A stretch of 56,306 bases of DNA from the NCBI GenBank assembly GCA_904420575.1, contig CAJFVW010000154.1:1-56306 (forward strand), given 5' to 3'. This DNA is from an uncultured Gordonibacter sp. GTDB lineage: Bacteria > Actinomycetota > Coriobacteriia > Coriobacteriales > Eggerthellaceae. Shown piece by piece: positions 26,670-34,765 of the stretch. The notes beneath the pieces were generated by a model that worked only from the letters and a program-made list of their open reading frames with translations, was not told the DNA's origin and searched no databases. The position numbers and the translations under genes were made by a program. How positions within the stretch are numbered: position 1 is the first letter of the stretch; the number at the start of each line of letters is the position of its first letter.

Positions 26670-26681
26670 GGTAACGTTACC
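26670..26681. other. Perfect 12-bp palindrome GGTAACGTTACC
   Basis: The palindrome lies between the coaD stop and the promoter at 26600-26627. It could be an operator for the downstream pair; no regulator is obvious. Confidence 0.35.
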
Positions 26682-26691
26682 TGCCCGTCGC

Positions 26692-27171
26692 CTACTCGGC
26701 GAACTTGCGCGCCAACGCGTCCCGCACGCACGGGGGCACGAACTGCTCCACGTCGCCGTGCAGGCTGGCGATCTCGCGCACCACCGAGGACGACAGGTAC
26801 ATGTACTGCGGCGGCGACATGATGAACAGCGTCTCGAGAGCCGAGTTCAACTGGTAGTTGATGGCGGTCATCTGGAACTCGTACTCGAAGTCGGTGATGG
26901 CGCGCAGGCCCTTCACCACCACCGTGGCGCCCAGCTTCTCGGCGAAGGTCACCAACAGCTCGTCGAAGGGCTCCACCCGCACGTTGGGAAGGTGCGCCGT
27001 GGCCTGGCGCACCAGATCCGTCCGCTCTTCGAGCGTGAACAGGGGGCGTTTCTTCGGCGAGGCCGCCACGGCCACCACCACCTCGTCCACCAGCTGGGCG
27101 GCACGCGTGATGACGTCCAAGTGCCCGCTGGTGATGGGATCGAACGTTCCGGGGGTCAGGGCTCGTTTCAT
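26692..27171 (-). CDS. coaD: Phosphopantetheine adenylyltransferase
   Basis: The 159-residue enzyme makes dephospho-CoA from 4-phosphopantetheine and ATP. GTFDPITSGHLDVI holds the nucleotidyltransferase motif and SSSVVREIA the C-terminal nucleotide-binding motif. Length is standard. It follows rsmD, a frequent pairing, with a 58-bp gap that consists mostly of a duplicated copy of the rsmD end. Confidence 0.97.
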   Translation of the reverse strand: MKRALTPGTFDPITSGHLDVITRAAQLVDEVVVAVAASPKKRPLFTLEERTDLVRQATAHLPNVRVEPFDELLVTFAEKLGATVVVKGLRAITDFEYEFQMTAINYQLNSALETLFIMSPPQYMYLSSSVVREIASLHGDVEQFVPPCVRDALARKFAE

Positions 27172-27187
27172 CGGATGCTTCGCTTCC

Positions 27188-27279
27188 CTTCTTCGGGCGC
27201 GGGGACCGCAGCGGCGCCCCGCACGACGGCTACTCTTCTTCGGGCGCGGGGGTCGCGGCTGCCGCCCCGCACGACGGCT
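27188..27279. repeat. Tandem duplication of about 45 bp at the rsmD 3-prime end
   Basis: The stretch CTTCTTCGGGCGCGGGG through GCACGACGGCT occurs at 27188-27231 and again at 27235-27279 with a few changes. The second copy encodes the last residues of RsmD (PSCGAAAATPAPEEE); the first lies after the stop codon, before coaD. Confidence 0.75.
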
Positions 27280-27856
27280 TCAACAGATCCACGACAGTAT
27301 CCCCGTACTTGCGGCGCGACGCAAGGGACAATCCGCATGCGGCGGCTGCGGCGTCCGCCGCGCCGTTTGCCGCCGCGGCGTGCTCGTAGGACACGATGGC
27401 CTCGGGCGCAAGCGCCCCGGCGCCTGCAAGCACGGCCACCATCGAAAGCGCGCTTTCGGCAGGCAGCGCGTACGGCGGGTCCAGCAACACCAGGTCGAAG
27501 GGAGGGCGCGCCCACACGGGCGGCCTCTCCAGCACGTCGGCCCGGTGCAGGCGCGCCCGCGCGCCGGCGCCCAACGTGGGCACGCCGAGCGCCTCCACGT
27601 TGGCGCAGAGCGCGCGCAGGGCGACGCCGTCCTTCTCGAAGAAGTGCGCGGACGCCGCGCCCCGCGACAGCGCCTCCAGGCCGAGCGCACCCGACCCGGC
27701 GAACGCGTCCAGCACCACCGCCCCCTCGAAGCCCCCGCGGGCGCTCGAGAGCGCGCTCATGAGCGACTCGCGCACGCGGTCGGTGGTGGGGCGGGTGGCG
27801 TCGCCCTTCGGCGCCTGCAGGCGCCGGCCACGGTATTCTCCTGCGATGATGCGCAT
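27230..27856 (-). CDS. rsmD: 16S rRNA (guanine-N2)-methyltransferase RsmD
   Basis: The 208-residue enzyme methylates G966 (E. coli numbering) of 16S rRNA. The SAM-binding motif DAFAGSGALGLEALSRGA and the catalytic DPPYALP are clear. The start MRIIAGEYRGR is the family standard; the frame extends upstream but without similarity. The C-terminus AAAATPAPEEE is a low-complexity tail that is duplicated downstream. Confidence 0.95.
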   Translation of the reverse strand: MRIIAGEYRGRRLQAPKGDATRPTTDRVRESLMSALSSARGGFEGAVVLDAFAGSGALGLEALSRGAASAHFFEKDGVALRALCANVEALGVPTLGAGARARLHRADVLERPPVWARPPFDLVLLDPPYALPAESALSMVAVLAGAGALAPEAIVSYEHAAAANGAADAAAAACGLSLASRRKYGDTVVDLLKPSCGAAAATPAPEEE

Positions 27857-27959
27857 GTCCGGTTTTCCTTCCTCCGCCTGCAGGCGCTGCTGCCCCAGAC
27901 GCTTCTGTCCCTGTCCGAAACGGCCTGCCGTGCGCGCGGCCTCGCCTTGCGCGGGGCCG

Positions 27960-30167
27960 TCAGCCCCCCGCCTGTGCGCGCTCGCCTTCGAACACGATGC
28001 GCATCTCGCGCGCCAGCGCACGGTGTTCGGGCGCCTCCAGCTGCGGGTCGGCCGCCACGATGGCGCGCGCGTCGGCATGGGCCGCCTCGATGATGCGGCC
28101 GTCGCGCACGACGTTCACCAGCTTGAGCACCGAGGCGCCGCTTTGCCGGTTGCCCAGGATGTCGCCCTCGCGGCGCAGCGACAGGTCGAACGCCGCCAGC
28201 TCGAAGCCGTCGTCGGTGGTTTCCATGGCCTGCAGGCGCGCCAGCGCCGCGTCCGACTTCGACGCGGATATCAGGAACGCCGCGCCCGGCTTCTCGCCGC
28301 GGCCCACGCGGCCGCGCAGCTGATGGAGCTGGGACAGGCCGAAACGGTCGGCGTCCTCCACGATCATGACCGTGGCGTTGGGAACGTCCACGCCCACCTC
28401 GATGACGGTGGTGGCCACGAGCACCTGCGTCTCGCCCGACCGAAAGCGTTCCATGACCTGTTTCTTCTCTGCGGAACCCATCTTGCCGTGCAGCAGTTCC
28501 ACCGTATAGTCCACGAACGTCGACTGCTGCAGCATCTGCGCCTCGCGCGTGGCGGCCGCCACGTCGTCTCCCGCCAGGTCGGCATCGTCCTCGATGCTCA
28601 CCGCCGGGTGAAGCGCCTCGTCGGCGTCCTCTTCCACGCTGCGTCCATGCACGGCCTTCGCGTCGCGCTCGCCTGCGTCCTTGCCCACCAGCGGGCACAC
28701 CACGTACACCTGCTCGCCGCGCGCGAGGGCGGCAAGGGCCGCGTCGTAGGCGTGGCCGCGCTGCTGCTTGGCGTACACCTTCGTGGTGCGGCGCGCCGTG
28801 TCGTGCGGCCGGTGCTTGAGGTAGGACAGGGTGAGGTCGCCGAACAGGGCCAGCGCGAGCGAGCGGGGAATGGGCGTGGCCGTGAGGAACAGCGCGTCGG
28901 GCGCGGCGCCCTTGCCCAGCAAACAGGAACGCTGCTCCACGCCGAAGCGCTGCTGCTCGTCGATGACGGCGAGCGTCAGGTTCGCGGGGGACACGTCGTC
29001 TTCCAACAGGGCGTGCGTGCCTATGAGCACGTCCGCCGCGCCGTCCGCGAACCGCTCGAGCACGGCGGCCCGCTCCCCCGGCGCGGTCGAGCCCGTGAGC
29101 ACCCCGTACGCGACGCCCGCCGCTTCGAACAGCGGGCCCAGGCTGGCCGCATGCTGGCGCGCCAGCACCTCGGTGGGCGCCATGAGGAAGGCCTGCCCGC
29201 CCGAATCGGCCGCAGCGGCCAGCGCGAAGGCGGCCACGACGGTCTTGCCGGTGCCGACGTCGCCCAGGATCAGGTGGTTCGCCGCATGGGGCGCGGCCAT
29301 CTCGCGCAGCACGTCGTCGCGCGCGGCAGCCTGCTCGTCGGTGAGCGTGAACGGCAGCGCCGCGGCGAGCGCACGCACCCGGGGGCCGTCCGTCACGTGC
29401 TGGACCGGCTGGCGCCCGGCGGTGCGCGCCGCGGCCTCCCGCATGAGGAACAGCTCCAACATGAGCAGCTCCTCGTAGGCCAGGCGGCGACGCGCCTCGG
29501 CGGCCTCGCCCATGGCCTGGGGGAAATGGATGCACGAAAGCGCCGTCTGGCGGCTCATGAGCCGGTACTTCGCACGCAGGGAGAGCGGCAGCGGGTCGTG
29601 CGCGCCGCACGTCTGCGCGAGCGCGTTGCCCACCAGGCGCCGCATCCATGCCGTGGACACCTTTTCGGTGGCGGGATGCACGGGGATGATCATGCCCGCC
29701 GCGCCGCCCACGCCCTCGCCCACCACCTCGATGAACGGGTTGGTCATGCGCTTGAACCCATAGTCGAACTCCAGCTTGCCCGCCACGGCTATGCGCATGC
29801 CCGCCTTGAGCGAGTCCATGAGCCATGGCTGGCGGAACGCCGTCACCATCAGCACGCCCGTTTCGTCCACCAGGCCTATCTCCACCAGCGAGAGCTTGGG
29901 GCGCGGACGCTTGAGCTTGATGTCGTGGATGGCGCCTTCGATGGTGCACTGCTCGCCGATGCGGGCAGACGCCACCGTCTCCTTGGAGGAAAGGTCGATG
30001 TAGCGGCGCGGGTAGTGCGCCACCAGGTCGCGCACCGTGCGGATGCCCAGCGCCTCGAGCGCGCGGGCGCGCGCCGGGCTCACCAGCCGCACGCGCGTCA
30101 CCGGCTCGTCCAAGGCCAGCGTCGCCGCCATGCGGTCAAGAGTATATGTGCTGCCGGGTTGGGTCAT
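27960..30167 (-). CDS. recG: ATP-dependent DNA helicase RecG
   Basis: The 735-residue helicase regresses stalled forks. An N-terminal OB wedge domain (about 60-160) is followed by helicase motifs LGDVGTGKTVVA (I), IDEQQRFG (II), TATPIPRSL (III) and RGRVGRGEKPG (VI). The ATG at 30165-30167 was preferred over one eight codons earlier. A variable acidic insertion (EEDADEALHPAVSIEDDADL) near 510-530 is lineage-specific. Confidence 0.96.
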   Translation of the reverse strand: MTQPGSTYTLDRMAATLALDEPVTRVRLVSPARARALEALGIRTVRDLVAHYPRRYIDLSSKETVASARIGEQCTIEGAIHDIKLKRPRPKLSLVEIGLVDETGVLMVTAFRQPWLMDSLKAGMRIAVAGKLEFDYGFKRMTNPFIEVVGEGVGGAAGMIIPVHPATEKVSTAWMRRLVGNALAQTCGAHDPLPLSLRAKYRLMSRQTALSCIHFPQAMGEAAEARRRLAYEELLMLELFLMREAAARTAGRQPVQHVTDGPRVRALAAALPFTLTDEQAAARDDVLREMAAPHAANHLILGDVGTGKTVVAAFALAAAADSGGQAFLMAPTEVLARQHAASLGPLFEAAGVAYGVLTGSTAPGERAAVLERFADGAADVLIGTHALLEDDVSPANLTLAVIDEQQRFGVEQRSCLLGKGAAPDALFLTATPIPRSLALALFGDLTLSYLKHRPHDTARRTTKVYAKQQRGHAYDAALAALARGEQVYVVCPLVGKDAGERDAKAVHGRSVEEDADEALHPAVSIEDDADLAGDDVAAATREAQMLQQSTFVDYTVELLHGKMGSAEKKQVMERFRSGETQVLVATTVIEVGVDVPNATVMIVEDADRFGLSQLHQLRGRVGRGEKPGAAFLISASKSDAALARLQAMETTDDGFELAAFDLSLRREGDILGNRQSGASVLKLVNVVRDGRIIEAAHADARAIVAADPQLEAPEHRALAREMRIVFEGERAQAGG

Positions 30168-30200
30168 TGCCTTCTCACTGGTCGTTCGCAAGGACAGCGA

Positions 30201-30300
30201 GGGGCGTGGAGGCGAGTGCAGCTGGCGTGAAGGCTTTTCGCGACGTACCTGGGTACGTCGCGAAAAGCTTGGAGCGTCAGCTGTGCCGCCTCCACGCCCC
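30201..30300. repeat. 100-bp palindromic element between fakA and recG
   Basis: Outer arms GGGGCGTGGAGGC (30201-30213) and GCCTCCACGCCCC (30288-30300) and inner arms GCTTTTCGCGACGTACC (30233-30249) and GGTACGTCGCGAAAAGC (30252-30268) are perfect inverted copies around a 2-nt centre. CAGCTG occurs on both sides between them. It encodes nothing. A similar GTAC-centred palindrome follows rpmB. It may act as a terminator or be a dispersed repeat. Confidence 0.75.
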
Positions 30301-30313
30301 GCAGCGTCGAGCC

Positions 30314-30340
30314 GTTCCGCCGATCGTAGAACGGCGGAAC
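30314..30340 (-). terminator. Hairpin after fakA
   Basis: GTTCCGCCG (30314-30322) and CGGCGGAAC (30332-30340) form a perfect 9-bp stem five bases after the fakA stop. There is no T-run, so it is terminator-like or a 3-prime stabiliser. Confidence 0.45.
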
Positions 30341-30345
30341 CATGA

Positions 30346-31980
30346 TTATTCCACCAACAAAACGACCGGGTACAAAGGCTGCTCGCCGCGGTGGGCGTCC
30401 ACTTCCAGGTCCTCGTAGGCCTCCTCGATGCGGGCGACCAGCGCCTCGAAGGACGCGTCGTCCATGTCCTCGCCGGCGAGGATGGTCAGCGTGTCGGCGT
30501 CCTGTGCGTCCATGGCTCCCAGCAGGTCCATCACCACGCCTTCCACCGTCTGGCCCACCGCGTCGATGGAGCCGTCGGCGATGCCGATGACGTCGCCGGC
30601 ATGGATGGCGTTGCCCGCCGCGTCCTTGGCGTCCTTGATGGCGCGCGTGACCTCGCCGGTCTTCACCTCGGCGAAGGCCTCCGTCATGCTCTCGACGTTC
30701 TCTTCCAGGCTGGCGCCCTCGTCGACGCCGAACAGGGCGGCGAACGCCTGCGGCACGCTCTTCGTGGGCACCACGGCACAGGGGGTCTCGGACAGCCCGC
30801 ACGCGGTCTGGGCGGCCATGATGATGTTGGAGTTGTTCGGCAGGATGACCACCGCGTCGGCGTTCACCCGCCCGACGGCGTCCAGCAGGTCCTTGGTGGA
30901 GGGGTTCATGGTCTGCCCGCCCGACACCACCTCGTCCACGCCCAGGCTCGCGAGGATCTTCGCATTGCCCTCTCCTGCGGCCACGGCCACGAAGCCCAAG
31001 GGCTTGCGCTCGGCCGTCTTCTCGGCGGCCAACGCGTCGTTGCGCGCGGCGCTCTGCAGCTGCATGTTGTGGATGTGCACTTCCGAAACCTGCGCGTCGT
31101 GGTCCAGGAACCAACCAAGCACCTTGTCGGAACGGTTCGAGTGCACGTGCACCTTGAAGTTGGGATGCATGCCCACCAGAAGGTCGCAGTCGCCCATGGT
31201 GGTCAGAAAGTCCTTGGCGGCGTCCACGTCCAGCGTGTCGGAATGCACCAGGAACTCGGTGCAGTAGCGGTACGCCGAGCCTTCCCAGTCGTTGATCTGC
31301 TCGATCTCCACCTTGGGTGCGGCTCCGCGCGCGAAGGCCAGCTCGTCGCCCAGAGGGCCTTCCTTGCCCGTCAGGGCCGCCGTGAACGCGTCGAAGAAGA
31401 TGGCCAGGCCGTAGCCGCCCGCGTCCACGACGCCGTTCTCCTTCAGCACGGGCAGCAGGTCCGGCGTGCGCTGCACCGAGGCGTAGGCCTCGGTCACCAC
31501 GGCCGCGAGCGCCTCGTCGGTCTCGAGCTTCTTCTTGCGCGCACGCTTGGCGGCCGCGGCGCTGTCGCGCAGCACGGTGAGGATGGTCCCCTCGACCGGC
31601 TTGCGCACCGCCTGGAACGCCACGTCGACCGCCTGCGAGAACGCGGCGTCGATGCTGACGGCGTCCAGGGCCTCGGCCCCCACGCTGCCCTCGCACAGGC
31701 CGCGCAAAATTTGCGAGGTGATGACACCGGAGTTGCCCCGGGCGCCCATGAGCGCTCCGGTCGTGATCGCCTTGCGAATTTCCGCGCCGTCGGCCCCGAT
31801 GGGCAGCCGGGCCAGGTTCTCCACGACGGTCTCCAGCGTGAGCGACATGTTCGTGCCCGTGTCGCCGTCCGGCACGGGAAACACGTTCAGGCGGTTGATC
31901 TCCTCTTTGCGCTCGCTGAGCGTCTTGCTTGCCGCCGCCAGGGCGTTGAGAAGATCGTTGGCGGTATAGGTCGTTGACAT
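30346..31980 (-). CDS. fakA: Fatty acid kinase catalytic subunit FakA-like (DAK2 domain)
   Basis: The 544-residue protein has an N-terminal DhaL-like kinase domain with the ATP/Mg signature FPVPDGDTGTNMSLT and TTGALMGARGNSGVI, then an EDD-like middle domain (PNFKVHVHSNRSDKVL) and a C-terminal part with ILPNNSNIIMAAQ. FakA phosphorylates fatty acids bound by FakB (DegV) proteins, not seen here. The acyl-phosphate feeds PlsX/PlsY, whose genes are also in this window. It sits between asp23 and recG as in many Gram-positives. Confidence 0.92.
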   Translation of the reverse strand: MSTTYTANDLLNALAAASKTLSERKEEINRLNVFPVPDGDTGTNMSLTLETVVENLARLPIGADGAEIRKAITTGALMGARGNSGVITSQILRGLCEGSVGAEALDAVSIDAAFSQAVDVAFQAVRKPVEGTILTVLRDSAAAAKRARKKKLETDEALAAVVTEAYASVQRTPDLLPVLKENGVVDAGGYGLAIFFDAFTAALTGKEGPLGDELAFARGAAPKVEIEQINDWEGSAYRYCTEFLVHSDTLDVDAAKDFLTTMGDCDLLVGMHPNFKVHVHSNRSDKVLGWFLDHDAQVSEVHIHNMQLQSAARNDALAAEKTAERKPLGFVAVAAGEGNAKILASLGVDEVVSGGQTMNPSTKDLLDAVGRVNADAVVILPNNSNIIMAAQTACGLSETPCAVVPTKSVPQAFAALFGVDEGASLEENVESMTEAFAEVKTGEVTRAIKDAKDAAGNAIHAGDVIGIADGSIDAVGQTVEGVVMDLLGAMDAQDADTLTILAGEDMDDASFEALVARIEEAYEDLEVDAHRGEQPLYPVVLLVE

Positions 31981-32074
31981 GGTGGACTTCAGTCTCCTTA
32001 AAGCTTCCGGCGCGTGCCTTTGCAACCCCGTCCCCGCGAAGGCCGCGTGCGCCCGTCTCTCGTATTGCGAAGCG

Positions 32075-32422
32075 CTACTTGCGCACCTTGATGCCTTGGA
32101 CGTGCACCTCGACGCCGTCGAGCGGCACGCGCGCGTACTCGGTCAGCGCGAAGCTCACTTGGTCGACGAGGTTCTGAGACACGGTGGTGATGTTGGTGCC
32201 GTATTCGATGACCACGTAGAGCTCCACATGGACGCCCTTTTCGGTGGTGGTCACCACCACGCCGCGGCGCAGGCGCGACGCAGGAAGTATCTTGGCGATG
32301 CCGTCGACGGCCGTGGGGGCGGTCATGCCCACGACGCCGTAGCATTCAAGCGCGGCGTTGCCCACCATGTCGGCCAGGACGTCGTTGGCTACGTGCAGGT
32401 TGCCGGGTACCGTTGTGCTCAT
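32075..32422 (-). CDS. Asp23/Gls24 family envelope stress protein
   Basis: The 115-residue protein contains the Asp23 pattern ALECYGVVGM and GVHVELYVVIEYGTNI. Such proteins associate with the cell envelope; many are stress-induced. It is followed by fakA in the common rpmB-asp23-fakA order. The frame runs further upstream, but ATG at 32420-32422 with AAAGGAAC before it is the family start. Confidence 0.92.
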   Translation of the reverse strand: MSTTVPGNLHVANDVLADMVGNAALECYGVVGMTAPTAVDGIAKILPASRLRRGVVVTTTEKGVHVELYVVIEYGTNITTVSQNLVDQVSFALTEYARVPLDGVEVHVQGIKVRK

Positions 32423-32540
32423 TGTGTTCCTTTCACGATGCAGACGCACTCCGCTCGAAGCGAACGCCACGCCGCGCGCTGCCGGCGGGCCTTGCGAAGG
32501 CCGCACGGCACGGACGCGCAGACGCGCACCTTGCCCTAGC

Positions 32541-32546
32541 AGTATA
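32541..32546 (-). promoter_or_regulatory. Possible -10 (TATACT) of the asp23-fakA transcript
   Basis: TATACT on the minus strand lies about 120 bp before asp23. The -35 is poor, so the assignment is weak. Confidence 0.35.
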
Positions 32547-32612
32547 GCGCAAGGTCTTCGAAGCGTGCGACGCGCCTGATTGGAGGCACGTTCATAATAC
32601 ACGAAAAATTCT

Positions 32613-32641
32613 TTGAAACGCTCAAATCCTTATGGTATAGT
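32613..32641 (+). promoter_or_regulatory. rpmB promoter (-35 TTGAAA, 17 bp, -10 TATAGT, extended TGG)
   Basis: TTGAAA (32613-32618) and TATAGT (32636-32641) are 17 bp apart with TGG just before the -10. Start would be near 32648. Confidence 0.8.
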
Positions 32642-32699
32642 GTTAGGGCTTTTTTGTCATCAAGCGGTTTGAGCCGAGACGTACATGGAGTTGATAGAG

Positions 32700-32891
32700 A
32701 TGTCGAAGGTATGTGAGATTTGCGGGAAGCATCCGGTCGCTGGTCGCAGCATCAGCCACTCCCACCGAGTGACGAACCGCGTGTTCCGTCCGAACGTGCA
32801 GAAGATCACCATCAAGGACAAGAGCGGCCGCGTGCGTCGTGCCAACGTGTGCACCCGCTGCATGAAGGCCGGCAAGGTCGAGCGAGCCTAG
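32700..32891 (+). CDS. rpmB: 50S ribosomal protein L28
   Basis: The 63-residue protein starts MSKVCEICGKHPVAGR and has a zinc site formed by CEIC and CTRC, so it is the zinc-binding form, like L32 in this genome. An ATG five codons earlier is unlikely. It is divergent from asp23 with its own strong promoter and ends before a GC-rich hairpin. Confidence 0.96.
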   Translation: MSKVCEICGKHPVAGRSISHSHRVTNRVFRPNVQKITIKDKSGRVRRANVCTRCMKAGKVERA

Positions 32892-32893
32892 GG

Positions 32894-32918
32894 TTCCGCC
32901 GGCCTACGGCCGGCGGAA
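32894..32918 (+). terminator. GC-rich hairpin directly after rpmB
   Basis: TTCCGCCGGCC and GGCCGGCGGAA form an 11-bp perfect stem with a TAC loop, two bases after the stop codon. There is no T-run. Confidence 0.5.
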
Positions 32919-32932
32919 TAGGTCGACGCTGC

Positions 32933-33032
32933 GAAGGGCTCACGCCCCGAATCTGCTCCCTTTCATGCTTGCCCTCGCGTACCGAAGTACGCTCGGCCGC
33001 ATGACGGGGCATCTTCGGGGCGTGAGCCCTTC
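32933..33032. repeat. 100-bp palindromic element after rpmB
   Basis: Outer arms of 19 bp, starting GAAGGGCTCACGCC (32933-32951) and mirrored at 33014-33032, enclose a central GCGTAC-CGAA-GTACGC hairpin (32977-32992). It has the same size and GTAC-centred plan as the element at 30201-30300, although the arm sequences differ. No gene lies between rpmB and the torD-like gene. Confidence 0.7.
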
Positions 33033-33108
33033 TCGCTGACTTACTACGCCAACCGGTAGGCCAACGGCCAACCTGGGAGCCCTGGCGCTCGATAAGCGAG
33101 TCCCATTG

Positions 33109-33134
33109 AAAAAGCCCGTTTGCACGGGCTTTTT
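33109..33134. terminator. Bidirectional rho-independent terminator
   Basis: AAAAAGCCCGT and ACGGGCTTTTT form a perfect 11-bp stem with a TTGC loop; T-runs result on both strands. It closes the DMSO-reductase-type operon on the minus strand and rpmB on the plus strand. Confidence 0.88.
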
Positions 33135-33168
33135 TGCGTTGGGACGGCGTGGGACAGGCGTTGCCGTT

Positions 33169-33891
33169 TCAAAAGTCGCAGCCTCCGGCGAACGCCTGGA
33201 GCAGCTGGGCGAAAAAGCGCAGATGGACGTTGCTGGACCGGGCGAGGACCTCGCGGGACACCGCAGCCGCGAGTTCGCCTGCGTGATCGTCGACGAAGCG
33301 CTCGCGCAGTTTTTTGAGCTCGCGTGCGCTTGCCGCGTCCCCCGCATCGAGAACGTCCGCCTCCGCGGCAGCCAGAAACGAGATGAAGTCGAGCTCGCAG
33401 GAAAGATGGTCGCTCGGATTGGTGGAGGCCGGCTTCCGCACCACTCCCATGCGGAGGTATTCTTGCTCGACGGCGCTGCGCTCGCCCGTCTTGCGCGACA
33501 GAAGGTTCCGTTGTTCGACCCATTTCGACCCGAGAAGCGGAACGGGCTGGAACGGCGCGTAGAACAAGCGCGTGCATTCCCGCCTCAGCGCCGCGGCGGC
33601 CCGCTCGCCCTCGTCGTCTTCCCCAAGCGGCCGTGCAGTCTGGCCCGCCGCCTCGTCCACGAGCGCCGCTGCCGCAACTTCTTCGCCAGGGATCGGAGGG
33701 ACGGGCCGCAGCCCGTGGACGGCTTCGGCGAAGAGGGCTCGGCAACGCTCGGCGCATTCGGTGGAAACGGCCTCGAGCGCCGCTTCGCGCGAAAGGTACG
33801 AGAACAGCCAACCGAGGGTGCATGCCAAAGAAGACAGGGCACGCAACCGGCCGGCAAGCGAATTCCCCTCACCACCCCATTCTTCCCTCAT
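33169..33891 (-). CDS. TorD/DmsD-family chaperone (second copy)
   Basis: This 240-residue, all-helical protein fits the TorD family: RRECTRLFYAPFQPVPLLGSKW (about 100-122) holds the conserved tyrosine/phenylalanine and proline block, and DHLSCELDFISFLA near 158-171 matches the signature around ExxFM. These chaperones hold the Tat signal and help cofactor loading of molybdoenzymes. GGAGG lies five bases upstream of the ATG. It is the last gene of the operon, which also contains another TorD at 36091. Confidence 0.8.
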   Translation of the reverse strand: MREEWGGEGNSLAGRLRALSSLACTLGWLFSYLSREAALEAVSTECAERCRALFAEAVHGLRPVPPIPGEEVAAAALVDEAAGQTARPLGEDDEGERAAAALRRECTRLFYAPFQPVPLLGSKWVEQRNLLSRKTGERSAVEQEYLRMGVVRKPASTNPSDHLSCELDFISFLAAAEADVLDAGDAASARELKKLRERFVDDHAGELAAAVSREVLARSSNVHLRFFAQLLQAFAGGCDF

Positions 33892-33916
33892 CAAGCCTCC
33901 CGACCATCCGACGCCC

Positions 33917-34756
33917 CTACATCAATGCGTAGATAGCGAAATCGCACAGGTCGCACAACTCGTCGACGAACGCTTCGCTGCGGGCATCCAGCATACCACC
34001 CAACCGGGCGCGGACGCCTTGGCAAAACGCGTCCGCCCGCGCAATGCCTTCTTCGCTCAACGCCGCGCCTTCGGCGTCGACGAGTCCCTTGCCACGCAAT
34101 TCGTCGAACTGCTGTTCCAGGATGCTTTCCGCAACAGGCCACCGAGCCGCACCTTGCAACACGCCTTCTTCGGCATCCACCGCACAGAGCAAAGCGGCCT
34201 GCAGCGACGACATGCCTAAAAGCAAGCTCTCCCGAACCGCGATTTCGTGATACGCGCACAGGGCCCTCAGAAGCATGCTCGGGAACAGCGCCGCAGTGCC
34301 GCTCACGCCGTCCGCCTGCGAAGCAAGGGAAGACATGCGCCCCACCAGCTGCTCGAACGTGGTTTCGGTCAAGTCATGGGCGTACCCGATGATGCCGAGC
34401 GCAAGGGCCCCGTCGACGCGCTCGACGTGCGCCACGCCACGGCGGGTGGCGCAGAGCGCGAACTCCCGACGATTGTCTGCGTTCCTCACCCGCTCTGTCA
34501 GTTCGCGCTGTTCGAGGACCGATGCAAGGCAATCGAAGCCGAACAGCGCATCGAACCTTGCACGCGCGACCTTGAGCGGCAGCCCTTGCTCCTTTTCAAA
34601 GGCGCCGACAAGCAGGGCGTAAGCGGGAAGAGAGACGTCGCCCGCACTGACGCAGGCGGATTCGAGCACGGCATGCAGTTTCCAGGCCATCGTCACCATC
34701 TGCGGCTCGACCAACCGTCCACCGCCCGAAGCGCTTCCTGGCAATCCCCCGTCCAT
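33917..34756 (-). CDS. Tandem winged-helix (MarR-like) putative regulator
   Basis: The 279-residue protein appears to contain two MarR-like winged-helix units. The first (about 45-125) includes LFGFDCLASVLEQRELTERV and a wing with NADNRREFALCATRRG. The second (about 175-255) includes SILEQQFDELRGKGLVDAEG and ALSEEGIARADAF. No ligand or metal site is obvious. Paired winged-helix proteins linked to molybdopterin oxidoreductase operons are frequent in this bacterial family, but its target is unknown. It lies inside the operon, between the Fe-S protein and the last chaperone. Confidence 0.6.
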   Translation of the reverse strand: MDGGLPGSASGGGRLVEPQMVTMAWKLHAVLESACVSAGDVSLPAYALLVGAFEKEQGLPLKVARARFDALFGFDCLASVLEQRELTERVRNADNRREFALCATRRGVAHVERVDGALALGIIGYAHDLTETTFEQLVGRMSSLASQADGVSGTAALFPSMLLRALCAYHEIAVRESLLLGMSSLQAALLCAVDAEEGVLQGAARWPVAESILEQQFDELRGKGLVDAEGAALSEEGIARADAFCQGVRARLGGMLDARSEAFVDELCDLCDFAIYALM

Positions 34757-34765
34757 TCCCGAGCA

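Noticed and set aside
32700-33004. Alternative plus-strand frame over rpmB and its 3-prime region
   Set aside because: It overlaps L28 in another frame and runs into the palindromic element; no protein features.
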